Shown here: positions 25,349-34,491 of the stretch, in pieces
How the letters are laid out: every line of letters starts with the position of its first letter
How positions within the stretch are numbered: the stretch's first letter is position 1
Assembly: GCA_964627935.1 (NCBI GenBank)
Contig: CAZVLB010000014.1
Coordinates: 1 to 64,000 of the forward strand
Reading direction: 5' to 3'
Length of the DNA stretch: 64,000 bases
From: JAABVY01 sp964627935
GTDB lineage: Bacteria > Zixibacteria > MSB-5A5 > JAABVY01
Translations under genes and position numbers: made by a program
Notes under the pieces: generated by a model
Database searches by the model: none
What the model saw: only the letters and a program-made list of their open reading frames with translations
What the model was told of the DNA's origin: nothing

Positions 25349-26363
25349 TTAAAGCCCCTTTCAATAAATTATATATTTCCTCAACACTGATTACATGCAT
25401 GCACTCATTGGGAAAATCTTCCCTCGGACAGACATTCTTCACACAGGGCGCACAGGGCAGCTCTTTTCGCACAACCCTGCCGTTTTGCGCAAGCGGACGG
25501 GTTTCATCGGAATCATCCGCACCCGAAATCGAGAGCACATATGTACCCGATGCGGCCGCCAGATGGGCCCCGCCGCTGTCATTGCCGATATAGGCCCGGG
25601 CCCGTTTCATAACCTCGAAGGATGTCAGCAAATCAGCCTTACCCGCCAGATTAAGATATTTGCGACCCGAATCCCGGCCGACCTGTTCCAGGATATCATG
25701 TTCATCAGGAGCGCCGCTCAGGACAATATCATAGCCGGAATCATCGACTATTCTCCTGATCAACAGGGCATATTTATCGTAACCCCAGCGCCTGGAGGGG
25801 GCACGGCTCTGAGGTGCAATGGCCACGAATCTATCAAGATGGCCGACAAGCGTACGGGCCTTTTCCTGAGCCTGTGCGGAGGAATATATTTGCGCCGGGG
25901 GACTGTCCTTAAAAGGTTTGATTGATCTTAACAGATCAAGATATTTTTCCGAGCGATGAGTGGATCGCCCGGGATCATCATGCGCATCAGTCAGCATAAA
26001 CGATCTCAGGTCACCCCTGTACCCGATTCTTTCTTTTATACCTGCGGTAAAAAAAATGAATGCTGAGGAAAATGACTGCGGCAGTATGAGTCCAAACTTG
26101 TAGCATCTTGATGATATTCTCTCGCCGATACGAATGTATTCAATCAAGCGGAACCTGCCCCCCTCATCATCGATGGCAATTACCTCTTCCACCCTGGGAT
26201 CATAACGAAAAAGGCCCGCCAGGTTTTCGCGGATCATAATATCGGCCTGCCAATGCGGAAAATGCTGCTGGACGGCCGATAAAACTGGTGCAGCCATAAT
26301 GCAATCTCCAAGCCAGTTGGGAAATCGTATAATTACCCTGGTTCGTTCCATGTCCGTACTCAT
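25335..26363 (-). CDS. Family 9 glycosyltransferase (ADP-heptose:LPS heptosyltransferase-like)
   Basis: The 342-residue protein begins VIIRFPNWLGDCIMAAPVLSAVQ, the acceptor-side motif of WaaC/WaaF. It has FVAIAPQSRAPSRRWGYDKYALL and YIGNDSGGAHLAAASGT, the ADP-heptose site. The Cys-rich CAPCVKNVCPREDFPNECM tail is typical of the WaaF-like branch. It transfers heptose to the lipopolysaccharide core at the inner membrane's inner face. ATG 26363 overlaps the acyltransferase stop (ATGA), so lipid A acylation and core extension genes are translationally linked. The exact linkage is not known. Confidence 0.9.
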   Translation of the reverse strand: MSTDMERTRVIIRFPNWLGDCIMAAPVLSAVQQHFPHWQADIMIRENLAGLFRYDPRVEEVIAIDDEGGRFRLIEYIRIGERISSRCYKFGLILPQSFSSAFIFFTAGIKERIGYRGDLRSFMLTDAHDDPGRSTHRSEKYLDLLRSIKPFKDSPPAQIYSSAQAQEKARTLVGHLDRFVAIAPQSRAPSRRWGYDKYALLIRRIVDDSGYDIVLSGAPDEHDILEQVGRDSGRKYLNLAGKADLLTSFEVMKRARAYIGNDSGGAHLAAASGTYVLSISGADDSDETRPLAQNGRVVRKELPCAPCVKNVCPREDFPNECMHVISVEEIYNLLKGALNGTQ

Positions 26364-27247
26364 TTGTAGTCGATCAATCCTTTGAAGCGCTTATGAGTCC
26401 AGAGCCACTGATGCGGATAGCGTCTGATCATGCCCTCCATGATCTGATGATAATGCCTGAGAATCGACCTGCTATCCCGGAACGAATCATCCTCGCCAGC
26501 CATAATCGCCTCGGGCACCTCTATTATATGGTCTCCGTTTGATTTGCGCCTTATAAAACTTATAATAATTGGAATTTTATTCTTAACCGCCAGGTCGACC
26601 GCACCGGATAATGTGGAGACCTCGTGGCCAAACAACGGAATATCGATTCCCTCTCTGCCACCGTAAACATCGAGCAAAACCGCCACCCCGCGACCCTTTT
26701 TGAATGCCCTGACAATTTTTAGGGGCTGTGTTTCCGCGGTTATCACCTCAAGCCCGTTTTTGCTGCGGATTTCCTTCAAAAATCTGTCGGTTTTTAAATT
26801 GTGCTGCTGGCGCACCACCACACTGGCGGGCAGATTCTTGACAGCAACGGCCTGGATCAAGATTTCCCAGTTATCGAAATGGCCCGAAAGAAAAATTACA
26901 CCGCGATTAAGGCGGTAGGCATTGATAGCATTCTCAAAGCCCACAAATTCCAGCTTGCGGCTGTAATCTTCCCGTGTATATACTTTTATTCGCGAAAACT
27001 CGGCCGCGGTCATTCCAAAATTGTGAAACATGCGCCTGATAATCCGCATTCTCTCCTGATCAGACTTTCCAATTCCGCAAAAACGCATATTCTGAAGCGC
27101 TATCTGCCGTCTTTTACGGGCGATAACAAAAAACACCTGTCCCAGAATTCTTCCAAGCTTAAGTGCGGTTCTATCATTGAAGGAGGAGAAGAATGAGACA
27201 AACAGCTTTAGAAGATAAAGCTCAATCCCATCGCGAAGAGTCTTCAT
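26360..27247 (-). CDS. Lipid A late acyltransferase (LpxL/HtrB family)
   Basis: The 295-residue protein has the lysophospholipid acyltransferase fold of lipid A late acyltransferases. FLSGHFDNWEILIQA carries the HX4E catalytic pair near residues 117-122, ASVVVRQQHNL and AVLLDVYGGREGIDIPLFG supply the later motifs, and an N-terminal amphipathic/membrane helix anchors it. It would add a secondary acyl chain to a lipid A precursor. The adjacent heptosyltransferase gene supports an LPS role. It overlaps the peptidase gene by 26 nt. Confidence 0.88.
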   Translation of the reverse strand: MKTLRDGIELYLLKLFVSFFSSFNDRTALKLGRILGQVFFVIARKRRQIALQNMRFCGIGKSDQERMRIIRRMFHNFGMTAAEFSRIKVYTREDYSRKLEFVGFENAINAYRLNRGVIFLSGHFDNWEILIQAVAVKNLPASVVVRQQHNLKTDRFLKEIRSKNGLEVITAETQPLKIVRAFKKGRGVAVLLDVYGGREGIDIPLFGHEVSTLSGAVDLAVKNKIPIIISFIRRKSNGDHIIEVPEAIMAGEDDSFRDSRSILRHYHQIMEGMIRRYPHQWLWTHKRFKGLIDYK

Positions 27248-28154
27248 AGTCGAAATCTGTGCTCTCGTATTTTTCCTCTTCTTCCCATTTCTTATAGATG
27301 TCTTTGCGGCGTTTGCGAATCAAAAGATAGCCGAGGATAAACAAAAGAGCAAGGCCAATCCATAATATGTTCGGGTCGGTTAACAACATGATCCAATGAT
27401 AATTACGATTTATGTATTTGGCAACCATTTTATCCAGGCCATCCATATCCGTGCCGATCACCTGCCTCAATGTAACATCGGCGGACTGACCCATAGCAAG
27501 ACCATCCAGGATGCGCTGGAATGTTTCCTGTCCGAATGTATCGAAGATAAATTTCACTGCCTGATAGGATTGCGCATAAGCGATTTGTGCCTGGGTGGTA
27601 TTGACCATATTGACATAATCGATTTCTCTCAGATGGAAAAGCGATCCGGTCAGATTGGCCCTGGTCAGGTAGATATCATCGCTGAAGGTCCATTGATGGG
27701 CAAACATCATGGCGAAGCCCTCATTCATAAAGCGGGGTATCTTATTGCCCTCAACCCGCCTGTGGATGGCCAGGTGAGCCAGTTCATGCCTGAGCACCTC
27801 CTCAAACGGCAGAGCAAAATTCTCCTTAACCGGAGACATGACCGCGATCAGATTTCTCCTGGGGACAGCCACACCGACGCCCCAGTCCGGAATGCCACCG
27901 AATGTCAGCGTGTCGAAATCATAGCGCTCAGCGGCGATGAATACGCGAATGGAATCTGTAAGCTGGGTGCCGAGTAGCTGTTCCAGTTCAGGTTTGGCGC
28001 TCAGCAATGTTACCCGGGTTCGTTGATAGAGCTCATTATTGGGCGCCTGTATATAAAAGATATCTGCCGGGCCGCTTTCCGCCCGGATGTTGGGAAGAAA
28101 TGTCAGCAGGATAAGAATTACGAGAGAAACCAGAAGTGGGGTTTTGAAGCGCAT
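27222..28154 (-). CDS. MA-clan zinc peptidase, membrane-anchored
   Basis: Starting at ATG 28154 (RFKTPLLVSLVILILL) the product is 310 residues with an N-terminal signal or anchor helix. A gluzincin-like domain with RHELAHLAIHR (HExxH, near residues 128-132) follows, and FMNEGFAMMFAHQ supplies the third ligand Glu about 20 residues later. A C-terminal membrane helix (WIGLALLFILGYLLI, near 265-280) precedes a charged tail. It resembles the peptidase MA-like family, probably periplasm-facing. The longer frame back to 28268 runs into the acetyltransferase gene and is rejected. The substrate is unknown. Confidence 0.85.
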   Translation of the reverse strand: MRFKTPLLVSLVILILLTFLPNIRAESGPADIFYIQAPNNELYQRTRVTLLSAKPELEQLLGTQLTDSIRVFIAAERYDFDTLTFGGIPDWGVGVAVPRRNLIAVMSPVKENFALPFEEVLRHELAHLAIHRRVEGNKIPRFMNEGFAMMFAHQWTFSDDIYLTRANLTGSLFHLREIDYVNMVNTTQAQIAYAQSYQAVKFIFDTFGQETFQRILDGLAMGQSADVTLRQVIGTDMDGLDKMVAKYINRNYHWIMLLTDPNILWIGLALLFILGYLLIRKRRKDIYKKWEEEEKYESTDFDYEDSSRWD

Positions 28155-28158
28155 AATA

Positions 28159-28719
28159 TCAATCTTCAATTGGTTCCTTGGTAGGCAGAAGCGGCATGTC
28201 GACGCGCTTGCCATCCAGAATTGCGATTTTGCCGGGCGAACCGACCACCGTGCAGTTATCGGGTACATCTTTCATGATAATAAATGTATTGGCGCCGATA
28301 CGCACATTGTTCCCGACATTCAATGGCCCCAGAAGGGTGGCGCCGGTACCGACGAAAACATTATTGCCCAGGGTTGGGTGCCTTTTCTTCTGATGTTTCC
28401 CGGTTCCGCCTAAGGTAACATTATGGAATAATACGCAATTTGCGCCGATTTCGGTGGTTTCGCCGATCACCACGCCCATACCGTGATCGATGAAAAAACC
28501 CTTGCCGATCCTGGCCCCTGGATGAATCTCTACACCGGTAAGGAAGCGGGTGAGCTGTGAAATTATACGTGGCAGGAGAGGGATTTTCAGTTTCCAGATC
28601 AGATGGGTCAGGCGATGCATGGTTATCGCCCAGAATCCTGCATAAAACAGGAATTCTATATTCCGTGCGGCCGGATCATTGCGATAAGTAGCTTTGATAT
28701 CTTCAAATAATGCTATCAC
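28159..28719 (-). CDS. cysE: Serine O-acetyltransferase
   Basis: The 186-residue protein has left-handed beta-helix hexapeptide repeats (GARIGKGFFIDHGMGVVIGETTEIGANC, LGNNVFVGTGATLLGPLNVGNNVRIGAN). The CysE catalytic pair Asp-His lies in IDHGMGVVIGET (near residues 76-87), and FHNVTLGGTGK is also present. It acetylates L-serine with acetyl-CoA in cysteine synthesis. The short N-terminal helical domain matches the 170-200-residue cyanobacterial/plastid-like forms rather than the 273-residue enterobacterial CysE. GTG 28719 is the start, 10 nt after the AsmA-like gene. No cysK is nearby. Confidence 0.9.
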   Translation of the reverse strand: MIALFEDIKATYRNDPAARNIEFLFYAGFWAITMHRLTHLIWKLKIPLLPRIISQLTRFLTGVEIHPGARIGKGFFIDHGMGVVIGETTEIGANCVLFHNVTLGGTGKHQKKRHPTLGNNVFVGTGATLLGPLNVGNNVRIGANTFIIMKDVPDNCTVVGSPGKIAILDGKRVDMPLLPTKEPIED

Positions 28720-28729
28720 GGCGGTTTTT

Positions 28730-31150
28730 CTAATTTTTCTTCAGAAGTTCATCCAGAAGGTTACGGCCTTCTTCTTTAAGTCTCTTATCGGCAGATTTTG
28801 TAATCTTTGAACGATCCACAGAAATTTCCGGATCGCTGTATGTCCCGCTAAGTTTAAGAGGAAGCGTAACTTCACCACCACCAAACAGGTCCGACAGCTC
28901 GCTTAAGGGCCCTGATCCGCCGATCATCTTTTTATCTATCGTGACATTAACCAGGTAATCCAGGCTGCCATCAAAACCGACCGAGCCGGAGGCCTCCCAA
29001 GCACTCTGCCCCAGGGCCATGCTGAACTGGTCAAACCGCAATCGTCCATCCTCAACATGGAAAGTATTATTCAAATTACGAATCTCCTCGCCCTTGAACG
29101 ATCCGAAGCCCAGTTTATCTGTGATCTGCTGCAATAGCTGAAAATTGCGCAGTTTGCCATCCTCCAGCGTAACCGTGCCATTGGCCCTGAGGCTGTCCAA
29201 TACCTCCTCGGGCGTACCCATCAGGCCTGAAAAGGATGATTTCATAAAAGCCTGTCCGCTGATTATATCCTGCATACCCGCCACACGGCTCAGGAAGCTG
29301 TTGATCTGGATTTGCTCGGCGGTATAGTCTATGCTGAAGGCGGGATTCTGCATATCTTCGTAATCGACTATCACCTCGCCCTGGAAACCGCCGTCATAGA
29401 CATCGGCATTCATCTGCTCGAAATGCAGAATATTATCCCGCAGATCGTAAGTCGAATTGAAATTCTCGAACTCGACCAGTGCATATACGCCCCGCTCGAT
29501 GTTGATATTGCCCCTGGCTGTAATCATGGCCAGCTTCTTCTGGAACCTGACCGCCATAACGGAATCCCGGGCGGTCTCCCGGCCCACAGCCTGCGTATCG
29601 ATCGGCATAAGTTCACTCAATTCATCCAGGTGGAAACTTTGCGCATCGAGATTGACAGCAATCATGGGTGAATAGCTGTTATCGGATTGATCGGCGAGGA
29701 ATGGTATGATCTGGTTCATATCGCCACTCAGGCTGAAAACAGAACTGCCGATTTCCGCCTCGAACTGATCGATTGTGATATCTGTTTTATTGAATGCAAA
29801 CTCGCAGTCGATTTCCTGAATTGTGCGTGTAAGCTGCTTGTGTTTCAGGAGCAGGTCCTCCACAACCAGGCCGCCATCGATCCTGGTTGTCTGCGGATTT
29901 TTGATATCGCTGAATATATTCAGGTTGCCGTAAATCCTGCCTGCCAGATCCTGTATATCGTCATTGAAATCCTCGAACCGTTTCAGGTTGGCGCTGAATG
30001 ACAGGTCGGCATTTATGGTTGGTTCGAATATATCCTTGATATAGACCTTAATCGAGACCGGCTCATTGGCAAATGTGCAGCTTTCAAATAATATATTGGC
30101 GGCCTTCTGATGCATATTGATTTCGCCCGACTGTATACTGAAATCGCCGTTAACATTGGACATACTCAGGGTTACATTGTCGACAGACACTTTGCCGGAG
30201 AAATCGAGTTTGCCCGGCTGGCCGAACTGGCCGTTCAGGGATGCTGTGGCAAACATATCCCCTTTGCCGGAAAGTTTTTCGAGCGTTGGATTTATATCCG
30301 GAGGCAGCAAACTCAGGAGCTGTTCGACGGTAAACCGTTTGGTGCGAAAATTAAGGTCGGCCGAGGGCTCTGTTAAAATCGAACTCAACTGCCCCTCAAG
30401 CTGCCCCTGAAGATCGGCCAGCTTGATATCGATACGGTTGATTTCCAGGAGCTCAGTTTTCATATTCAGACGCATATTCATATCGGCCTGCATGGTCAGA
30501 TAAGGAAATTCATAGGTTTTGGCGCTGTCGGCGAATGAGAAATAGTCAAATTTTAGTTGTCCCGAAGCCTTGTAGGAGTCATCGAAACCATTCCTGGTCA
30601 TACTGCTCTTGAGCGCCATTTCCCCCAATGTTACCGTTGTATTTGTGGAATCGTCGTAATAAACCAGTCGGGAGTTGCTGATTAGCAGATTGTCGAAAAT
30701 AAACGGCGCCCTGGTGGCACCTTTGGCCGGATCGACCTGCTGCCCTTCCTGCTGCCCGAGATCATCGAAATTCAGTTCTCCGGATTCATTCTTTTCCAGG
30801 TTTGCGGTCAGGCCATCAAGGGAGATCATGCCGAATTCGAATTTGCCCTGCAAAAGCGGGAAGAATTTGAGCTTGACATCCAAAGCCTGCAGGTTGAAAA
30901 AGTCCTCATGCGAGAAGCCGGGGTTGTTTTTGACTTCGAGATTTTCCAGCTTAAGGCCGATGCCGCCCCAGATCGATACCGAAGCCTTTTCGACCGTTAC
31001 CTGGCGGTTGAGAGACTCCTCGAGATTTTCCACGATCATCTGCTGAACTTTTTCAGCAGGAAAAAATATCTTAACCGCAGCAACAAGAATCAGCGCCAGG
31101 ACGACAATTACTGACGCTGTCCACAACAAAATCTTCATCCCCTTCGACAC
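28730..31150 (-). CDS. AsmA family envelope protein
   Basis: The 806-residue protein has one N-terminal membrane helix (ILLWTASVIVVLALILVAAV) and then a long periplasmic beta-rich region. It starts with an AsmA N-terminal segment (MIVENLEESLNRQVTVEKASVSIWGGIGLKLENLEVKNNPGF). An AsmA_2-type C-terminal domain (near 570-780: ISGQAFMKSSFSGLMGTPEEVLDSLRANGTV, LEDGKLRNFQLLQQI) follows. AsmA/TamB-like proteins form grooved bridges that carry phospholipids between membranes. Start GTG 31150 has GGAAGG 5 nt upstream. It heads the leftward run that includes cysE and the lipid A genes. A TamB-type relative lies at 38878. Confidence 0.87.
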   Translation of the reverse strand: MSKGMKILLWTASVIVVLALILVAAVKIFFPAEKVQQMIVENLEESLNRQVTVEKASVSIWGGIGLKLENLEVKNNPGFSHEDFFNLQALDVKLKFFPLLQGKFEFGMISLDGLTANLEKNESGELNFDDLGQQEGQQVDPAKGATRAPFIFDNLLISNSRLVYYDDSTNTTVTLGEMALKSSMTRNGFDDSYKASGQLKFDYFSFADSAKTYEFPYLTMQADMNMRLNMKTELLEINRIDIKLADLQGQLEGQLSSILTEPSADLNFRTKRFTVEQLLSLLPPDINPTLEKLSGKGDMFATASLNGQFGQPGKLDFSGKVSVDNVTLSMSNVNGDFSIQSGEINMHQKAANILFESCTFANEPVSIKVYIKDIFEPTINADLSFSANLKRFEDFNDDIQDLAGRIYGNLNIFSDIKNPQTTRIDGGLVVEDLLLKHKQLTRTIQEIDCEFAFNKTDITIDQFEAEIGSSVFSLSGDMNQIIPFLADQSDNSYSPMIAVNLDAQSFHLDELSELMPIDTQAVGRETARDSVMAVRFQKKLAMITARGNINIERGVYALVEFENFNSTYDLRDNILHFEQMNADVYDGGFQGEVIVDYEDMQNPAFSIDYTAEQIQINSFLSRVAGMQDIISGQAFMKSSFSGLMGTPEEVLDSLRANGTVTLEDGKLRNFQLLQQITDKLGFGSFKGEEIRNLNNTFHVEDGRLRFDQFSMALGQSAWEASGSVGFDGSLDYLVNVTIDKKMIGGSGPLSELSDLFGGGEVTLPLKLSGTYSDPEISVDRSKITKSADKRLKEEGRNLLDELLKKN

Positions 31151-31179
31151 AGCAGCCTTCCTTCTTAAATATATTTATC

Positions 31180-31202
31180 CGGGTAATATTTTAATATACC
31201 CG
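31180..31202. repeat. Inverted repeat upstream of the AsmA operon
   Basis: CGGGTA (31180-31185) and TACCCG (31197-31202) flank an AT-only centre in which TATT and AATA can pair further. There is no T tract on either strand. Lying between a stop codon (31212) and the AsmA-like start (31150), it could be an operator or a weak transcription barrier. Confidence 0.4.
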
Positions 31203-31211
31203 CATACGTTC

Positions 31212-31892
31212 TTATAGTTGCATGCTATCGCCCACATTCAGGATTTCCGCTTCAAATCCTTTGGCTTTAAGTTTCTCCTTGAATTCTTCCGGATCGGCCT
31301 TGATCAGATCAAACGTATTGTAATGCATCGGCACGGTTTTCTTCGGTTTCAGGAATTCAACCGCACGAACCGCATCATCTATGCCCATCGTAAAATTATC
31401 ACCGATCGGCAGTATCGCAACGTCAAGATTCTCTTCGCCGATCAACTGCATATCCATAAACAGGCCTGTGTCGCCGGCATGATAAATCTTTTTGCCATCC
31501 ATGGTCAGAATGAATCCGCATGGATTGCCGCCCAGGTCGAAATCCGATTCACCGGCCGAGAAACCGTGATGGGCGATTGTCAGCTTTACTCTGCCAAAGG
31601 GAAAATTGTAACCGCCGCCGATATGCATATTATGGGCATTGAGACCCTTGCGTGAAGCGAATACGGCTACCTCATTCGGTCCAATGATCAATGCATCGTT
31701 GTTCTTGGCAATTGTCTCGGTGTCACCCCAATGATCGCCGTGACCATGTGTCACGAGAATGTAATTGGCCTTTACATCTTCAGGTTTCGTGGTTGCCTTG
31801 GGATTGCCATTCAAAAACGGATCGATTATCAGGTTGTTGTCGCCGTCTGAGATAGTGAAGCATGAATGGCTCAGGTATGTGATCTCAATCAT
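31212..31892 (-). CDS. UPF0173-type metal-dependent hydrolase (metallo-beta-lactamase fold)
   Basis: The 226-residue protein has the MBL-fold metal motif LVTHGHGDHWGDT (HxHxDH) near residues 50-60, an early SHSCFTI strand, an AGDTGLFMDMQLI segment and a late MHYNTFDLIKADPEEFKE segment. Together these are characteristic of UPF0173 (YtkL-like) proteins of unknown substrate. ATG 31892 is chosen over the upstream ATG 31931 because AAGGAGGA lies 5 nt before it and the family begins MIEITYLSHS. It is a single-gene unit divergent from the membrane protein at 32072. Confidence 0.9.
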   Translation of the reverse strand: MIEITYLSHSCFTISDGDNNLIIDPFLNGNPKATTKPEDVKANYILVTHGHGDHWGDTETIAKNNDALIIGPNEVAVFASRKGLNAHNMHIGGGYNFPFGRVKLTIAHHGFSAGESDFDLGGNPCGFILTMDGKKIYHAGDTGLFMDMQLIGEENLDVAILPIGDNFTMGIDDAVRAVEFLKPKKTVPMHYNTFDLIKADPEEFKEKLKAKGFEAEILNVGDSMQL

Positions 31893-32071
31893 ATTTCCTC
31901 CTTGAACTTCTAAATCTAAGCTATGGCTCACTAATATTCTATAAAAAGAGACCTGCTTGTCAATATAATTTAGAATCGCTCCTTTGTGGCAATAAAACGG
32001 GCATCGGGGAGTCTTGTTCCCCTCAAATTATTCTTGCCTAATGATAAAAACAATCTAAATATCAAGCAGTT

Positions 32072-33313
32072 ATGGTCCATTCTCGGAAACAATCAATCAT
32101 CTTTTTGATCATCCTGGCAGCCATTCTGAGCGCGGTCTTTTTGCGCCATATCAGCTCCGACCATACGCTTCTGGACAATCCCACCGGGCTGGCAGAACTC
32201 CTGGGATCTTACGAATCGGGAGACCCGCAGGAGTGGAAAAGCTCGGAATCCCCGGCCATGCGCTATCGCCTGCTTTTTAAGGCCATAATCGAGGGGACAG
32301 CAGAGCTATTGGGCAAAGATGTCTCTGATCAGGCTTTTTACGGTATCTTTGTATCATGGAGCTATCTGCTGACCCTGGGCTGCCTGATCGCTTTTTTTCT
32401 ATTCCTGAGAGAATGCGGCCTGGGGACGTCATATAGCTTCGCCGGCAGTATGTTTGTGCTTGTAAGCTTCCCTGTTTTGTTTGCCTACAATTATCCTGTT
32501 TTTGTCAAGGAGGATATCCTGGCATATTTGTGGATTTGCATCGGGCTTCTTTTTATGGCCCGGCAAAACTACCTTATTGTCGCCATAATCAGTGTGGCGG
32601 CCATCGCCACGCGTGAAACCACAGCAGTACTGCCATTTACTCTGCTAATTATGGCGCGTACCAGCCTTGTAAGACGGATATTATATATCCTCCCTGCCAT
32701 TATAACATTCTTCTTGCTCAGGATTTTGGTTGGCTACGAGTCGTATAATATGCTGGCCGGCTTCTATCGCAACCTGAAGCTTCCGCTGGAATCGCTCTTT
32801 TTCCTGTTCATGACTTTCGGAGTGTTATGGCTGACAGCAGTTCTGGGCTGGGTCGAACTGAAGAAGGACCAAATCAGGAATGAGGCAGTAAGGATAATCG
32901 TGGATAGCTTTCCTTATGTGCTGGGATTGATGCTTATTGTTGCGATGCTTTTCTCCATTCTGCGCGAAAACAGAATTTTGTTTATAGTTTTTCCCTGGAT
33001 GATGACATTATCTGTATTCTGGATAAAGCGAAACATGGATACGATCAGGCTGGCTGCCAGAGATTATATGTTTTCGCTGCCCCTCTTATTGGGTACGGTT
33101 CTAATCTGCGCAACAGCGCTTATATTCCTGCAATCCGGGACCAAAATCGGTCTGCAAGGCATAATCGGTTCGCATATTCACCTGGCCCAGGTGGTAAGCA
33201 AATATCCTGATGTCAGGATCTGGGCGGTTATGTTTGTAGTTCATGCCGCCCTGACCGTTTTTGTTTTGTACTCCCGGATGAAAAACAGGCGCGGAACCGA
33301 AGGTTCGGATTAA
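32072..33313 (+). CDS. Polytopic membrane protein, possibly GT-C-like
   Basis: The 413-residue protein has about ten hydrophobic helices (first at 9-25, then from about 93 to the end, the last near 385-402). A hydrophilic 70-residue loop follows the first helix, where a GT-C glycosyltransferase would place its catalytic loop; it contains acidic residues but no clear DD/DE pair. VAAIATRETTAVLPFTLL is reminiscent of the second conserved loop of mannosyltransferase-like GT-C proteins. No firm family is recognised. It is one of the few plus-strand genes, and its stop overlaps the convergent mnmA stop by 4 nt. Confidence 0.7.
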   Translation: MVHSRKQSIIFLIILAAILSAVFLRHISSDHTLLDNPTGLAELLGSYESGDPQEWKSSESPAMRYRLLFKAIIEGTAELLGKDVSDQAFYGIFVSWSYLLTLGCLIAFFLFLRECGLGTSYSFAGSMFVLVSFPVLFAYNYPVFVKEDILAYLWICIGLLFMARQNYLIVAIISVAAIATRETTAVLPFTLLIMARTSLVRRILYILPAIITFFLLRILVGYESYNMLAGFYRNLKLPLESLFFLFMTFGVLWLTAVLGWVELKKDQIRNEAVRIIVDSFPYVLGLMLIVAMLFSILRENRILFIVFPWMMTLSVFWIKRNMDTIRLAARDYMFSLPLLLGTVLICATALIFLQSGTKIGLQGIIGSHIHLAQVVSKYPDVRIWAVMFVVHAALTVFVLYSRMKNRRGTEGSD

Positions 33314-34404
33314 AGCACTTCGTTAATTATGCCACCCGAAAGAACCACATCCTGGTTATAAAAAACCGCCGACTGGCCCGGCGTAACCGCGCTGATCGGC
33401 TCATCGGCCCTGATCTCACACTGGCCGTCATCGAGCACAGTCAGGCGCACATCGTACTCTTTGGGGGAATAGCGTATCTTGGCCCGGCAGTCAATTGTTT
33501 TTTGGGGCTCTGCAATCGAAACCCAGTTGGTCTGGATCACCCTGAATTTTTGCACCTTGATCTGCTCGCCGGTGGCGACATGAATCTCGTTTTTGGCCGG
33601 ATCGATTTTCTGCACGTAGACCGGCACCCCCAGGGCGATATTCAGGCCGCGTCTCTGGCCCACGGTATAATTAACCACGCCTTTATGCTCACCGACTTTA
33701 TTGGCATCCTGATCCAATATCGGTCCCGGTTTCGATTCTATGCCTCCGTATTCCTCAAGGAAGCGGCGATAGTTATCATCGGTGACAAAGCAGATTTCAC
33801 GCGACTCGGGATTATCAGCAGTGCGCAGCTTATTTTCGCGGGCAAGCTGACGGACCCGCTTCTTGGTCATTTTGCCGATCGGGAAAAGGGTCTTTGACAT
33901 CGCCTGCTGGGTCAATCCCCACAGGAAATAGGACTGGTCACGTTTCTGGTCAAGCCCCTTTTTGAGAATCCAGCGATTCGATTTGGGAAAGAATTCGATC
34001 TGCGCATAATGACCGGTAGCCAGGTAATCGGCGCCCATGCTTTCGACTTTGCCAAGCAGCGATTCCCATTTTATACGCGTGTTGCAGACCACACAGGGAT
34101 TAGGTGTACGGCCCTGGGTGTATTCGCCCACGAAATTGGAAATGACCGACTGTTTGAAATCGCTGGCCATGTTGAGCACATGATGGGGGATATCATACCT
34201 GGCACAAACGGCTCTGGCCCCTTCGATCAAATTTATATTGCAACATGATGACTGCGTGTTTATGGCACCGCCGACTTCATCCTGATCAAACAACTTCATG
34301 GTAACGCCAATAACATTGAAGCCCTGTTGTTTCAGGAGAATCGCGGCCAGCGAGGAATCCACCCCGCCGGACATAGCAACAGCCACCGTCTTTTGTTCAA
34401 GCAT
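33310..34404 (-). CDS. mnmA: tRNA 2-thiouridine(34) synthase MnmA
   Basis: The 364-residue enzyme thiolates U34 of tRNA-Lys, -Glu and -Gln. It shows the PP-loop AMSGGVDSSLAA (residues 10-21), the first catalytic Cys in TPNPCVVCNTRIKW (near 100), the second Cys in SREICFVTDDNYRRFL (near 197), the YTVGQRRGLNIALG segment and the C-terminal beta domain (PGQSAVFYNQDVVLSGGII). The cysteine desulfurase gene immediately upstream would supply the sulfur. Length equals the family norm. Confidence 0.97.
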   Translation of the reverse strand: MLEQKTVAVAMSGGVDSSLAAILLKQQGFNVIGVTMKLFDQDEVGGAINTQSSCCNINLIEGARAVCARYDIPHHVLNMASDFKQSVISNFVGEYTQGRTPNPCVVCNTRIKWESLLGKVESMGADYLATGHYAQIEFFPKSNRWILKKGLDQKRDQSYFLWGLTQQAMSKTLFPIGKMTKKRVRQLARENKLRTADNPESREICFVTDDNYRRFLEEYGGIESKPGPILDQDANKVGEHKGVVNYTVGQRRGLNIALGVPVYVQKIDPAKNEIHVATGEQIKVQKFRVIQTNWVSIAEPQKTIDCRAKIRYSPKEYDVRLTVLDDGQCEIRADEPISAVTPGQSAVFYNQDVVLSGGIINEVL

Positions 34405-34491
34405 ACTAAAATCCGCAGTTTATATATACGGCCGGTATTCCATACTGCAGGAATATCAACATGGCCCCCTTTATTCTCCGGCCCGCGCTTT

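Noticed and set aside
28155..28268. 38-residue N-terminal extension of the MA-type peptidase
   Set aside because: It overlaps the end of the serine acetyltransferase gene in another frame and precedes the natural signal-anchor start at 28154.
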